Below are positions 1 to 12,385 of a stretch of 64,000 bases of DNA, piece after piece. The notes beneath the pieces were generated by a model. The model saw only the letters and a list, made by a program, of their open reading frames with translations, did no database searches and was not told the origin of the DNA. Source of the stretch: Monosiga brevicollis MX1 (Eukaryota; Opisthokonta; Choanoflagellata; Craspedida; Salpingoecidae); NCBI RefSeq assembly GCF_000002865.3, contig NW_001865053.1:759542-823541 (forward strand), read 5' to 3'. The position numbers were made by a program, and so were the translations under genes. The number at the start of each line of letters is the position of its first letter. Within the stretch, counting starts at the first letter, position 1.

Positions 1-62
1 TCTTGTTTGAGCCCTAGTCTTGCTCATTGCGCCGTCTCTTCCATCCTAACTCGACGTGATAG

Positions 63-1177
63 AACCGAGAGATGCTCGTTCGCTACCTGCCCGATTTTCT
101 TTTGCCGGGCCCTTTGGACTATGTGGCCGAGGACGACCTCCTTGTCACGGCCAACAGCTCGTGGCACATCAAAGCCTATAAATTTAGATCCATGGCCGCC
201 GTCTCGGAGGAGAGTAGCTCCCAACAGCAGCAAGCTAGCAACCAGGTCTCGGCTGAACAGAGTACCAAGACTGGCAAAAAAATCACGGTGCGGCAACCCC
301 AACCTGCCGCGCGCCCCGCGACCTTTTACAACTTTGACTTCTTGCTGCGTCAAGGTTTCATGATTGCCATTCTGCGCACTATCGCAGGAGGAATTTTCGT
401 TCAACTTGGGTGAAGAAACCATGGCCATCTCTCACGTCAAGGTTCAGGACCAATCACGGCTCGTCGTGTTAGGTGGGTTCTGACTTGCAGCTCAAAAAAT
501 GTACCAGTCTATGCGCCTCTTTGCCCTCTCATTCTTTCTCCAACAGGTGCGACTTCAATGTATTACCTGAACATGGCCGGCGAGCTTTTGTCGTGCAAAC
601 GTTTTGAAGCCAACTGCAATTGCCTGGCGACCTACCGCGTCGGTGCGTTGGGGCTTGGAATTTGTACACTGCACATGGGTTCATGCAAATGAGCTGGCGG
701 CCCGTTTGATGATTGGAGCTGACTTTGTTCTCTTGAAATAGTTGATCAGCAAATCAACCTTCTCTTGGGCTGTGATGATGGCATTCTACGTGTCCTGCGT
801 GATAAGACTGTCATCTGGGCAGCGGGTGGTGTATCCCAACCGCTGGCTTTATCCACTTTTGACTCGCCGTACGTGTTTGCCGGCATCCCTTACAAAGCAT
901 GACCCCCCTACCCACCCACCCTGCGCACTTGTCTTGCATTCCTCTTCTGCCTTTGTGACCAGAATGTCTTGTCAACTGCCCTCCCAGATCCTTGCCTGGC
1001 TTGATTGCCATTGTATCAGCTGAAGGCCATTTGACCCTGTACTATCTCGGCACCGACCCGTCGCTTCCGCAACTGACCCAGCCTTCTCGCCCCATGAACC
1101 ACGAGGTACGTTTTTNNNNNNNNNNNNNNNNNNNNNNNNNNNNNNNNNNNNNNNNNNNNNNNNNNCNCTTTCACACA

Positions 1178-1227
<50 letters not shown>

Positions 1228-4200
1228 GCCATCTGTCTCAATAACCATGACTAGGCCTTGGATGCCGAGATGACCGAACTACAAAGCGTCATTCGCGCTG
1301 CCGCTGCCGGAGGTTTGTCATAGCAGGCTCTGCTTTTCATGGCCCACGTTGACCAGCAGGCACATACAGGTGAGTGTGTCTAGCAACCACTTTCTCACAA
1401 TGATGGACTTGTGCTGCCATACAGCATTGAGCAAGGACACAGCTCAAGAACACATCCACCTTTCACATGGTGCTTTTGTCCACGATGAAATGGTAAGTGT
1501 GGCACACTTCTTAGCAGCTCGCATTTCCAGCACCCGCACGCGGCTAACCGCACACACCACCCATGGAAATCCTCTGGCGCAACCTTTCAGGTGGATCCGG
1601 AGACCGGCTTTACGCTCAGTCATGGCACAACCGTACGCTGCAAATTGCTGCCTCAACATCCCTCCACGTTTTGTACCCCATCACACACAGCAGGGCTCGA
1701 GGCCATGGAAATCAGACCACATCTTGGTGGCCTCTCCGTCTCATCTATTTCCCATGCGTGTGCTTCTTGTATCTAGGTGTCCATTGCCACGGCAGCGGAC
1801 GTGACTGCAACACAACTCAGCGTACGCATCGTAGCGCTTACACCAATTGTGTGTGACCATGAAGAAATTTCTCTTGGAGATCAAGGTCAGCCATCTCGCC
1901 CCACTACTTTGAACAACACTAAACAAAACGACCTTGAGATACCCTATTTTTCATTGTTTTTGTTTTGTTTTGTTTTTTTGTTTTTGTTTTTTGTTCTTTT
2001 TGTTTTTTTTTTTTTTATCTATTTCTCATCTCAATGTGTACTGCTAGAAATTTCAACCGGCACCACCGTCGATGTGCGTTTGCATTTTGGTCTGGCCGAC
2101 AGCCTTCCCCCCTCTGCACTAGAGGTCAAGCTTGTTGTAGATTGTATCATCAACGGTTTGTTTCCCTGCGTGCATCATGCCTCGATGCCACCTATACGAG
2201 CCTTCTTGTTCACGAGCTGAACGCTGCCACTCGCCCATGCTCATGCCGAAACTCCTTAACTGACCGACTGAACATAATAGACGAGCCCCACGTGTACGAC
2301 TACACCTTTTCCCTTCCTCTTGATATGGCTCTGCAGCCGGCTGCCGCCGAAAAGCAAGCTGATTACAAGGTCATTACAGCGCTTGCCTACACCAATGCTG
2401 TCGGGCGTGCTCTCTGCTGCTCCTGAGCACTGGCAAAGTTGACGCGTGGCTCACCATTTTCAAGCAATGTGGCTGGTCATGCCGGCCCCACTCACCAATG
2501 TGCCATCCAATGCTATACATAGTTGACCATCCTAACCAACCAGCCGCCCGTGGGCATGAACACCCTCTTTGGAGGTGCGTTTTTGGACGAGTAGCGTGCC
2601 TCTCGCCCGCACCTTGGATGCAGACCATCTGCTTTGAGTGGACGCTGAATAGGTTCCCCACTCTCGCGTACGCCTCACCCAATAGACGCATTGGAGGGCC
2701 TGCACGGCAACGAAACCCCAGCGATTGGCTTTCGCATGCAGCACTCGGACTCACTTGTCAGCGTCATTGCTGCAAAGACGTCCGGTCGCTATCGTGTTCA
2801 AAGCAATGACTTTGCTGCCCTGGCTATCCCTCTCCAAGCCCTCACAGCAGCATTGCATGCTCACTTTAAGTTCGTAGTGCACCGCATTCCTCAAAGCTGT
2901 TTGGACAACTCTTCATGAAACGGGTCTGCCGAGCATCGTTGCCCAGAAAGACTCTCACCGCGTGTCATCTTGTGCTAGACGCCAAGGTCAAGAGGTCAAG
3001 GTTGAATTTGCAGAGGCCATGCCCCTCGATCCCTACTTCCGCATCCTGGAGCAACACTTTGAGGTCTGCCGCAGTGCTCACTTGTAGCTCGACCATCGAT
3101 GCCTGGGCCATCAAGCTCATTTCTTGGCACTGAAACGCCTCTTGCCTTTAGATGCGCAATGCTATCCGCGCTTTGCGCGTGGCCCTCGATGAAGCGGCCA
3201 CGCAGTATCGCTTGTTGCAAAAGCGACTTTTGGCGCGTTTCAAGGACCCCTCACCAAGCAACATCGACCAGTTCACGGCGCTCCTTGAAGGCAGCTATCA
3301 GCAGGCATGTTCCCGCTGCACTGAGCGATGCCCGTGTCATGAGCTTGGGCCAGCCAATTGTGTCTAGCACTTTTGGACGCGGCTCCATTTGTTATGATCA
3401 TAATTTGAATGTCCGCATCACCTGCAGATTCTGGCGCTCGCTGAAAGCGATGAGGAAGCCCAACGAACCTTGTTCGAGGCTGCGGGGCACCTGGCCGCAG
3501 CCACTGCTGTCATGCAGGAGCTTCTTCGGTAAGCACGTCGGCATTCAGACACATCCTCAGATTGTTGCAGGTGCTGACGCTGTCCACATTGCCTTGACGT
3601 TCCCAGCTTGAAAAATCTGTGCGCTCAAGCCCGACAAGCTCTTCCCATGATCCTGCCCCTCGAATTCTCCATGGATCAAGAACAGGTAGGCCTGACACCG
3701 ACTACTAGCATAAGGCAGGAATATTTGAACAAAAACTTGATCTACCGCTGCTTTGGCACCACTTGCTTCATTTTTTTCCTTGCGCGCTGCAGAACTGGGA
3801 GGAAACCGTGCAGGCTTCGCTTTTGCATCTCTCGCGGACGGTGCTGGCCAAATCCTCCAAGGATGAACTTTGTACGTGATATGCACTATTTCGGTTCCGC
3901 TCGTGCCAAGTCAATTCCGCTTGATTACGTGAAACGACCCATATTGAGCCGTGGCATTGCGAATCCCCATGCGCTTGCCCACACACGCGCGCACGCACGC
4001 ACAAACACACACTGTATCTGGCACAGCCAGCTGCAACCTCACCGCTTTGACGTGGCCACATTCGTCGCCTCACATGCTTCGCATGCGTTGTAACCCATAT
4101 ATGCCGATAGTAACGCCGACTTCCCTGAAGCTGGATCATACCTCGGATCGGCTGCGTGGCTTGCTCAAGCTCTTTTTTGAGCGTTTGCCGCAAACCACTG

Positions 4201-4229
4201 CTGAAGATTGGGAGCAGCTCAATGAGTAA
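63..4229 (+). CDS. BBS9: BBS9 / PTHB1, BBSome subunit (5' partial)
   Basis: BBSome core subunit used in ciliary membrane-protein traffic. The window opens in an intron: an acceptor TAG ends at 62, and the exon from 63 matches the middle of human PTHB1 (LPDFLLPGPLDY, 81-116). Further blocks follow in order: the YLGTDPS motif and the Glu-rich stretch after it (about 1041-1310), the beta-sandwich region (about 1590-2450), the block around TSGRYRVQSNDF (about 2775-2815), LLARFKDPSPSN (about 3226-3262), and the NWEETVQASLLHL/SKSSKDE helix block (3792-3870). The last exon (4111-4229) joins in phase 1 and reads DRLRGLLKLFFERLP near the end, like the family C-terminus. About a dozen short introns interrupt it; one holds the N gap and a CA repeat. 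The N-terminal third of the propeller lies left of the window. Exon borders between 250 and 750 are not certain. Confidence 0.93.
1116..1165. other. assembly gap (50 N) in BBS9 intron
   Basis: Fifty N bases follow directly on a GTACG splice donor at about 1107. A single extra N lies at 1167. The gap is intronic and does not remove BBS9 coding sequence. Confidence 0.95.
1171..1224. repeat. (CA)n microsatellite in BBS9 intron
   Basis: A nearly perfect CA dinucleotide run of about 50 bp directly after the N gap, inside the intron that follows the YLGTDPS exon. Confidence 0.9.
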
Positions 4230-4255
4230 CATCGGCAAGCCATATCACAACCCCT

Positions 4256-7200
4256 TCAAGCCGTGCTGCTATTACCCGTGCCATTGAGACTCGACAGCAT
4301 TTGGAGCATATCTGTCTGCATGTTGGGTAGCTCAAAGGTTTGCTGTGTCGATCTCGCGGCTGACGCTGTCTCGGCACCTGTGGTTGGTGGCGTTGGCTGC
4401 CGATCATCAGAGCCGCTGGCTTCCCGCAAAGCAGCTTCGAATTGGCTTGAGCCAAATAGGCTCGTGGTTGTCGGAGCTACGCTGCTTTCTGTGGTCAAAG
4501 GTGACAGTTCAGGCTCTTCGCTCACACTCTGCTGCGCCGTCTTCAAGCTGGAAGGCCGCTGAACAGTGCGCGCTGCGCGCGCAACAGTGGGCACCCCAAC
4601 ACTCATCGCACTCTGTCCCACAAAGACAGGTGGCTGCTCATAATTGAGGCTTGGTGAACTTGCTTGTGATCGAAAGGACGGCTTTTTCGAAAGAGAGGTT
4701 CGCTGGGAATAGCTGGGCGTAGCAGCTGCTGCAGCTCGCAGCCATTGCGTGACCTTTTCTCGCATCCGCTCCTTGGTGAACGGCTTGGAAATGTAGTCAT
4801 TCATGCCCTGATCCAAGCATTTCTCCTGATCCTCGGGCAAGCTAAAGGCCGTCATTGCTACAATGGGGACCTCGCGGCCCAATAGATGTTCGTGCTCGTA
4901 TCGGCGAATCAACTTGGTGGCTGCAAAGCCGTCCAGGTTAGGCATTTGGCAGTCCATCAAAATGAGGTCAAAGGGTCCTTCAGTGGCAAATTTGTCGACG
5001 GCCTGCTGTCCGTCCCGAGCCAAAATGACGTCCTTCATGCCCATCGAGTCCAAAAAGCGCAGAGCAATCTAAAAGACAGAAACATGCTGGCGTATGAGGT
5101 ACGATGGAGAATTTCTCGAGGACGACTAGATTCGACTGTTTGCATCGGGCTGACCAACCTGCACATTCAGCGGGTTGTCCTCCGCCAAAAGAATGCGTGG
5201 CAACTAGGATGAGTAGTTGAGGGAGGAAAAAGGACAGATGAGCGTACAAACGCCATTTCTTGATACACGCACGTAAATCATTCAAACACGAAAGGAATTT
5301 TGTCGATCACCGACCGAGGACGAGACTGGGCTGGTGGCACTTGTCGCAGACTGCTCCTACACCCAAACGTCAGCCCACGTGACCATCAACATATGTCAGT
5401 CAGAACCACGTCCGCCCGTTGATAATCTCAAGTCCTTACCAGTGCAATTTGAGCCACGGTTGCTTCTGGGACTGTCTCCTCAGGAAGCTGAAAAACGCGG
5501 CGGCGAGGTGCATGTGCTGATAGTGGTCGATTGTGCCGGCGGAATGAAAAGGCATCTTGCGTCCGGTGCACGGCCGTCACGTCTGGAGAATCGTGGTTCT
5601 AATATGGAAATTCCACACCACGGGGCGTGCTGGTGAGACTTGTGCGGACTTCCTCACGATCTGGTGCCGTCAAGTGAGTCCTAGAATGTTTGTGACGGCC
5701 GAAAGCAATCTGGTACAGACCGGCTCATCGTAGACCAGCGCATTCCACAGCGAGAGGCGTTTGATTGGCTTGGCCAGCAAGACATGATCCGCACAACTTG
5801 CCCATTCTTCAGACTTGCCCGTTTGTAATAGACGCCGGTGAGAATCGTTGCAGAGGCACACAAAACTGCGAAAGAAGGCACCGCAATGAGCCCACCCAGG
5901 AAAACATTGCAAGGACTAAGGTAGGCCTGTGGCTGAGAGATCCCCAATAATAGCTTTGCCTCGACATACCGGCAGGAGAGAGACTTTTCCTCCTCAGATA
6001 CGGCAACAACGTCTGCGTCAACAATGGCAACAGATATCTGATTCATTCGTTGTACGCCGTGCTCAGATTTCGCCTGATTCGGACCGACAAGATCCGAGGT
6101 GAGTATCAAACCCAGTCACAGTTGTAAAACGAAAGCATCAAACAAAATTCAGGTACCCAAGACCACCACCCCCTCCCTTGGTGAATGTTGATCTACGCAC
6201 CGCCAAAAAAGCTGCGTTTACTGAGGTGCCAACAGAAAACTTCAATCCCCATCGTTTCAGATAATTGGCGACGATCTGGAGTCGGCAAGCCAAGACAACA
6301 AAGATAAAAAGAAAGAGTTCATTAGACGAGAAGCCCCAGAATAGGCTGCCATTCGCTTCGAGCCATATTGGAGGAAGATAGAAGTTTGCGGCTGGGGCTG
6401 AACCTTGGTGATACCCGCGTGCACAGAGCACACGAGTGCAAATTGACCCTGAAAACGCTTGGTGGCAATGCCTTGTAGTTCCGAGGCAAACGGAATCTAT
6501 CAAGATCACACACACACACACACACAAACACAAACAAATTATGGCAAAGCAGCTCGCTGTTAGAACCGACGCAACATGGACTGGCATATGTACATGTCAA
6601 ACACGGCCTGTACCTTGCAGCGCTTCAAAATAAACTCGGCACTCGGTTCGTAGGCCACGCGAGCAACCGTGGCTTCATTCTCAAACTGCGAGAAGCAAAC
6701 ATGCGTACGCGGTCAGATACCAATGCTTGCCATGGAATGCTTCCAAGGTTCAGGCCAAGCCACAATGCATATGCACAAGCCAATCTCAGCGCCACCAATG
6801 AGCTCACCTCATCAGCAGATTCGATACGAGGGGGCTGCCAGCGTACGGGAAGAGTGAACCAAAACTCCGAGCCCAGCCCTTCGCCAGCTGACCATACCCC
6901 GATGGTACCACCCATCAGCGAGACGAGCTCGGCAGAAATGGCGAGTCCGAGCCCCGCGCCACCCACGGCATTGGTGATGGAATGCGCGCCTTGAAAAAAG
7001 CGCTACATGCGGCCCATTCAGGTCAACAAGTGAATCATGAGGTTTGGCCTTCTGCAGGTAATATAAAGCCAGTGCAAACTGGACTGGAAGTAACGACTCG
7101 TTTCCAATGGATACAACCTACTTCAAAGAGGTTCAGCATGGTGTCTCGATCCATACCCACGCCCGTATCCTTAACTTGAAAAAGCACGTGGGGTACAGCT

Positions 7201-10200
7201 TCATCCACGCTCTAAAATCACACCGTAAAAGGCAAACGTCAGTCCTCCGCCAGGAACAGACCCAGACTTGAAACTGGCTGTGGAGTTCGATTTGAGCCAT
7301 ACTGGAGAGGCATAGTCGTCATCCGGATGCAAATCGATGCAGAAGAGCGAGAGCTCGACATTGCCTTGCTCGGTGAACTTCATAGCATTGGTAGCCAAAT
7401 TCGTAAGCACCTGCAATAAAGGGAGGCATTAGCTATTTGCAATATCTCTAACCACGGCCCCACATGAAAAGAAAATCAAATTGCCAGAGCAGAAATCACG
7501 TTTGAAATCCGGCACGACAATGAAAGAAAAAAAAAGAGCGGGAGAAGAACGGGGGCGGTAGACCAGCCGGCTCCGTGGGTGAACGTACCTGACGGAGCCT
7601 CAATGAATCGGCATAAAGCTGCAGAGACACAATCATGAAAAGTGAGCTGATCAAGGAGTAATACTGACAGGAATTGCCAACCAGTTGCCAAAAAATAGGT
7701 GATGGGCGCGGTGGCACGATGCTGGGCCGATCCGTTTGAGACTCGCCCCAATGATGCCATCTTGATGCATCACCCCTCGCTCTCAGGGTTTGATTTGAGC
7801 CACGCACCTCAAATTGAAATTCAGGCACCTCTAAACGGGCAATGACCTCGACATCCTTGGTTGCCCATCTGCACCGAGTTGAAGTGTGCATACCATGAGA
7901 ACAAGTAGTCTCATATGGAAGCTGTGTAATTGGCAGAAAAGTGGCCAGCAGTATTCGTGTTATGATCAAATCAGTCAGGAAGCTGTTGACGGACCGTAGC
8001 GCCAAGAGCTGGGTAATGTCTTCCAGCAGCTCGCAGGCATCAAAGGTTTTATTAGCCAGCTTGAAAGAAGAAGTTTGCATCTATGAAGCACAGCGCATTG
8101 ATGCGTGCACGTGAGAGCGAAAGCATCGAGCCCAACCAAGACGCAGCCAAGCGACATACCTTGGAAATGAAAAGGATGTCGTTGACCAGCGCCTCGAGCG
8201 TCTCAGAGCTTCGAATGAGCTGTGATAGATCGCTAATGTCCTGCTGGGATGCATTAGGGTCCTCTGAACTGTGGTTTTGAGAGAGCAGGAAACGTTAAGA
8301 TTCAAAGTCAGCGCCGGAGATTCAGACAGAATAAATGCAAAGTGAGCATCGGGCGGCAGTTGGTGACGTGAAAGCGCACCGACTGTCCAAGAGCATGCGA
8401 CCCATGGATAGGATGGCATGAAGTGGCGTGCGAATTTCATGACTCATGTTGGCCAAGAAGGTCGTTTTGACCTCAACCTCGTGCTTTGCCATCTACCAGT
8501 GAGTCGAATCAAATCACCGCCAGCATCACATGTTGAGCAGATGAGGGTTGTCCAAGCACGGAAAAACACATGCGGGCCCAAAATCAGTCGGTGGTATCAT
8601 GAGAGCCAAAGTAAGAGACTGTCATGTGTCAACAATAATTGGGGCTCGAAGATCAAGAACATGGACGGCGAAAAGCAACGACGACACACCTCAGCGGAGC
8701 GCTCTGCTTTGGCTGTTTGCTCGAAAAGCATTGCGCCGACCTATGGCAAGCAAATAGGCGAGGACAAGGACGGCGCTTCAGAATATCAACGCGGAGAAGA
8801 GTCCAGAAGGATTGTCCTATGCTGCCACTGGCCTGCATACCCACAACGTACCTTTTGACGACCGCAATAAAGAATGAAGAGAGCAAAGGCGAGGAAGACA
8901 AGGACGCCACCTATGACCGGCAATATGACGGTGCGGTCACATTCGGGGCAAATACCCCGAACTTCATCGCAAACCTTTGGTTTTTGTTTTTGAAATAGAT
9001 AAAAAATGGTACAACAAACAGGTTTCAAGATCAGCAGGCAATAGAGACCTTGGCCAACATCAATGTTGACGCTGGAAGCACAAATGTGTAGCGGCCAACC
9101 AAAGCACGTACACACACGCACCCACCTCGGGCTCGATCGCCACTGCCACGGGTAAGGCGCTGGCATCGACGACGGTCATGCCAAACTCATCAAAGGCTAG
9201 GATTGGGACGGGAAGTGTTAAAGGTGCTTGCAGCTGCATTGTGACCGAGAAAGAGGTGGGCTGCAAAAGAAAAACGTCGGATTCGTCTGCTATTTGCGGC
9301 ATGGTGGGAATAGCCTTGGTCAAAAGACGGTAGTCTGTGGTTCCCGACATGGTGGGAAAATGACTTAGAAGCACGTCTCGCGTGTACTGTGACAGCTCTT
9401 CCTGTTCGGACAGCGTCGTGTTGACCTGCTCCGAACTAATGTTGAGTGAAATATATAAAAAGGAGAGCGCCTCAAGCAACCGCATTTCCTCTTCGGCTAC
9501 CCGACCGATCTGGCCTATATCGGTTTTTGCATATTGATCGGTCAGGCGTGAAAAGGATTTCAAAACAAGTTGCGAAAAGGTTGGCGCAGCAGACCGACCT
9601 GTGGCTTTCACTATGCGAGGCTCATTGGCGACCACATCTCGCGCCAGCTCGGGAGTCAGGCGTTGGCTGATGTACGCCTGTGCCACGTCAGAGAGGGCCC
9701 ACTCACCAGTTGCGGTGGCATTATCCACGGGCCAGCCGGTGGTGATGAAAGATGTCGCCTCAAAGCCCTGGAAACTGGGGTGCGCTGCAGCTGTCAGGTT
9801 AAGGATGACGCGTTGGTACAGAGCTGCTATTGAAGGTAGAAGCGTCGGCGATTCCAAGCTGATGGCGTCTAGTTCATCGATGGATAGGGGCTGAACGGCA
9901 CTCCAGTCAATCTCCAGGGCGTCGTATGTCAGACCAGCCACTTGAAGTGGGGATTGCAGGTTGAGTTGCTGCCACACATTCCAGCCACGACTGGGCAACA
10001 TGATCAGGAGCGGGAGTTCTTCCTAAGGGTTTGAGATCATGGGCGCAGTGAGAGATTGACCGCGGTGCGGCCGACGTTTGGCAAAAGACCCAGCCTGCAA
10101 AGTCAAGATCAAGCGCACACACCAGCAGGCTCCAGGCCACGAGCAGGTCGGCTGTCACGCTTGAACCAGTGAGCAGCATGACAATCAAATTGCTCTGGTT

Positions 10201-11559
10201 CAGACTACACAGAACGTGCATGTGAACAAGAGGTGAGGACCGACATCGCCTGTGTCTGAAATGCGTTGAGAATGACGGTCAGCGCGAGGCAGAAAGCGGA
10301 GAGGAGCTGAATACTCTCAAATGGCTCACACGAACCTCGCCACATAGGTGGGAGCGTGCATGCCGTCCTCAAAAAGGGTCAAGTTGACGACTGCACCCAG
10401 TCTATCCTTGAGTAGCTGACACAAACGAATACCTAGGAAGGAGCCGTGCCGTGAGCTGCAAGGGTGCAGTAGGTACGGGACCGATGGACAAAAGGGTTAT
10501 CAAGAGTAGGGGTGACGAGGGTGCAGACCGAGATCAGCGTTGGAGCCATCTAGGACGAGCTGGAAGCGGTGAGCATTTTCAATCCGCTGGGCGGCTTGAA
10601 AAAGCATAAAGGCCTCGTCCTCCATGGTTTGGTTGAAGAGCACAACGTAGTGGTCATCTATGCTCGAGGCCACGTTGCTGTAGATACGACGCACGGACGA
10701 GACTGAGCGGCTGGAAAGAGCCAGGGTTGCGGAGACGGACTTGAGGGCCTGTTGCAAGAAGACTTGGTCAAAGGTGGGATTCTCTCCCTGAATAATCATG
10801 ATCGGATCCTCAAAGACCGCGCGCGCAAGCACAGATTGAGTGGCAAGCAGGGCGCTGCTGTGATTGAACAGCGAAGGGGTATAGCCAGGGTGTGCCAAAT
10901 TGGCGCAAGTATCAAAGGTATCGTTGACGCAAGATTGCATGGCTGGGGGACCCTGACCCAGGATCACGTCGGCAAGTGAGGCGTTGCAAACAGCGAGCGT
11001 GCATTCACTGCTGAGCCCCTGCTCGCTTGCATGGTAGCGTCCAACCGAAGCGTGCAGATCCAGTACATAAAAAGTAATATCAGCCAAAAGACGTGCACGT
11101 GTTTCGCTGATGGTCTCGACCAGCGTGGTGGTGCGCAGCGACGTCAGGATGGGGTCTGTGGTTTGCGTGCTTTCACAGTAGCGTGTCGTGTTGAGACAAA
11201 GATCACGCAGGTCGGAGCTGGCGTTGGCAGGTATCGAATTGTCAAGCAAAGAGCTCGAGATGTTGGCACAAACCACAGCAATGTCACGGCAAAATGCCCA
11301 GGGATCAGGAATCGCATACTCGATCAGCACCTGCTCACAGTAGGAGCTTGCATTAATGCAAGAGGCCGAGAAGGGAGCCTCGGTCGTGTTCGCCACCAAG
11401 ATGGTGCTTGCGCTTGCAACGGTGCTCGTGGTCGAGGCGACTTGACCATTGGCAGAGGCCAGCAAGATGACCAACAGCGCAAGCCCATGGCGCTGCAAGC
11501 GAATCATTGAGCTGACCAATGGCCCGGACTGGCTCGAGGCCCCCCATGTATCCTTCATG
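4256..11559 (-). CDS. membrane hybrid sensor histidine kinase
   Basis: Two-component hybrid kinase: an external signal is expected to drive ATP-dependent His phosphorylation and transfer to a C-terminal receiver Asp. N-terminus: signal peptide ([13 protein letters not shown]; start at 11559 or 11506), then two long, N-glycosylation-rich extracellular exons (about 10500-11480 and 9130-10001) with no domain I can name firmly. One transmembrane segment ([18 protein letters not shown], about 8860-8920). Cytoplasmic part: H-box [10 protein letters not shown] with the His codon at 8439-8441; N-box NLATNAMKF (about 7360-7400); G1 DTGVGMD (about 7150-7180); G2 GGAGLGLA (about 6940-6965); a degenerate receiver (about 5700-6270); and a canonical receiver with LLAEDNPLN (about 5160-5190) and phospho-Asp codon 4952-4954 in [10 protein letters not shown] Ser/Thr-rich tail ends at 4256, 26 bp from the BBS9 stop. 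It has many introns. Animals lack this family; choanoflagellates, fungi, amoebae and plants have it. Confidence 0.9.
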
Positions 11560-12385
11560 GTGGTGGCGGCCTCAGGACCTCCCCGACTCGGTGCTGCGAG
11601 CAATGAGGCGACTCGCTCCCCAGCTGACCAAGCGACTCCAAAAAAAAATCACCACACCCTCCTTGTACCAACACAGCTCACTCCACCGTGATCCCACCGA
11701 TAGCACCCGTCCCCTCGCCTCCCACCTCTCCCCCCAAGACTCTTCTTCCAAGCACGCGCGCGCGCTCAAACTCTCTCTCTCTCTCTCTAAAATCTCTCTC
11801 TCTAAATCTCTCTTTCTCAAACCGACCAAACCTCTCTCTCTCTCTCTCTCAAATCTCTCTCTCTCTCTCTAAATCTCTCTCTCTCTCTCAATCTCTCTCT
11901 CTCTCATACACACACATCGAGAAGAATGAAAATTTCAACCTCAAAAATTCAAGAGAGAGAGACCTGGTGAGAGAGACGTTGCACCGTGTTTAAATCTCTG
12001 ACTGATTTAAAATTTCAGTTTTTATTCTGGCGGCTGGTGTTCAACCTCTGGCGGCCTTGGGTTGCAAGGTGAGGTGATCGGCTGCGCTGCCTAGTTTGGA
12101 CCGTGCGTGAGGATCAGTCAGGCTGCAATTCTGACTGTGAACTTTGTATGGAGCCAAGAGTTGGGTAACTTGCAGTGGCATGAGGCGCTGAGCCGGGCCT
12201 GGAGACAGTTGACATTGAAAAAGTCGATTGTGGTGGTACGCTCTGATCCAGCACGACATACATGTACCACGATGAGCGCTCGGCGCTGTCATGATCACAG
12301 GACACACAAAGCCAACGGCCGTGCCAGTGCATTAATGTAAGTGGAGGGGCTGGCTCAAGGCCATGCCTCACCGGCCTCTGACGGT
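11560..12385. other. spacer between histidine kinase start and UPF0598 stop
   Basis: Holds the putative promoter of the histidine kinase, including the CT tract at 11769-11904, and the 3' flank of the UPF0598 gene. Several long open frames here contain the CT repeat and look spurious. I see no other gene. Confidence 0.7.
11769..11904. repeat. CT-rich tract (TCTCTCTCTAAA-type)
   Basis: An imperfect tandem array of TCTCTC interrupted by AAA and AAT, about 135 bp. It lies about 210 bp upstream of the histidine kinase start codon and reads GA-rich on the kinase sense strand. Confidence 0.9.
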
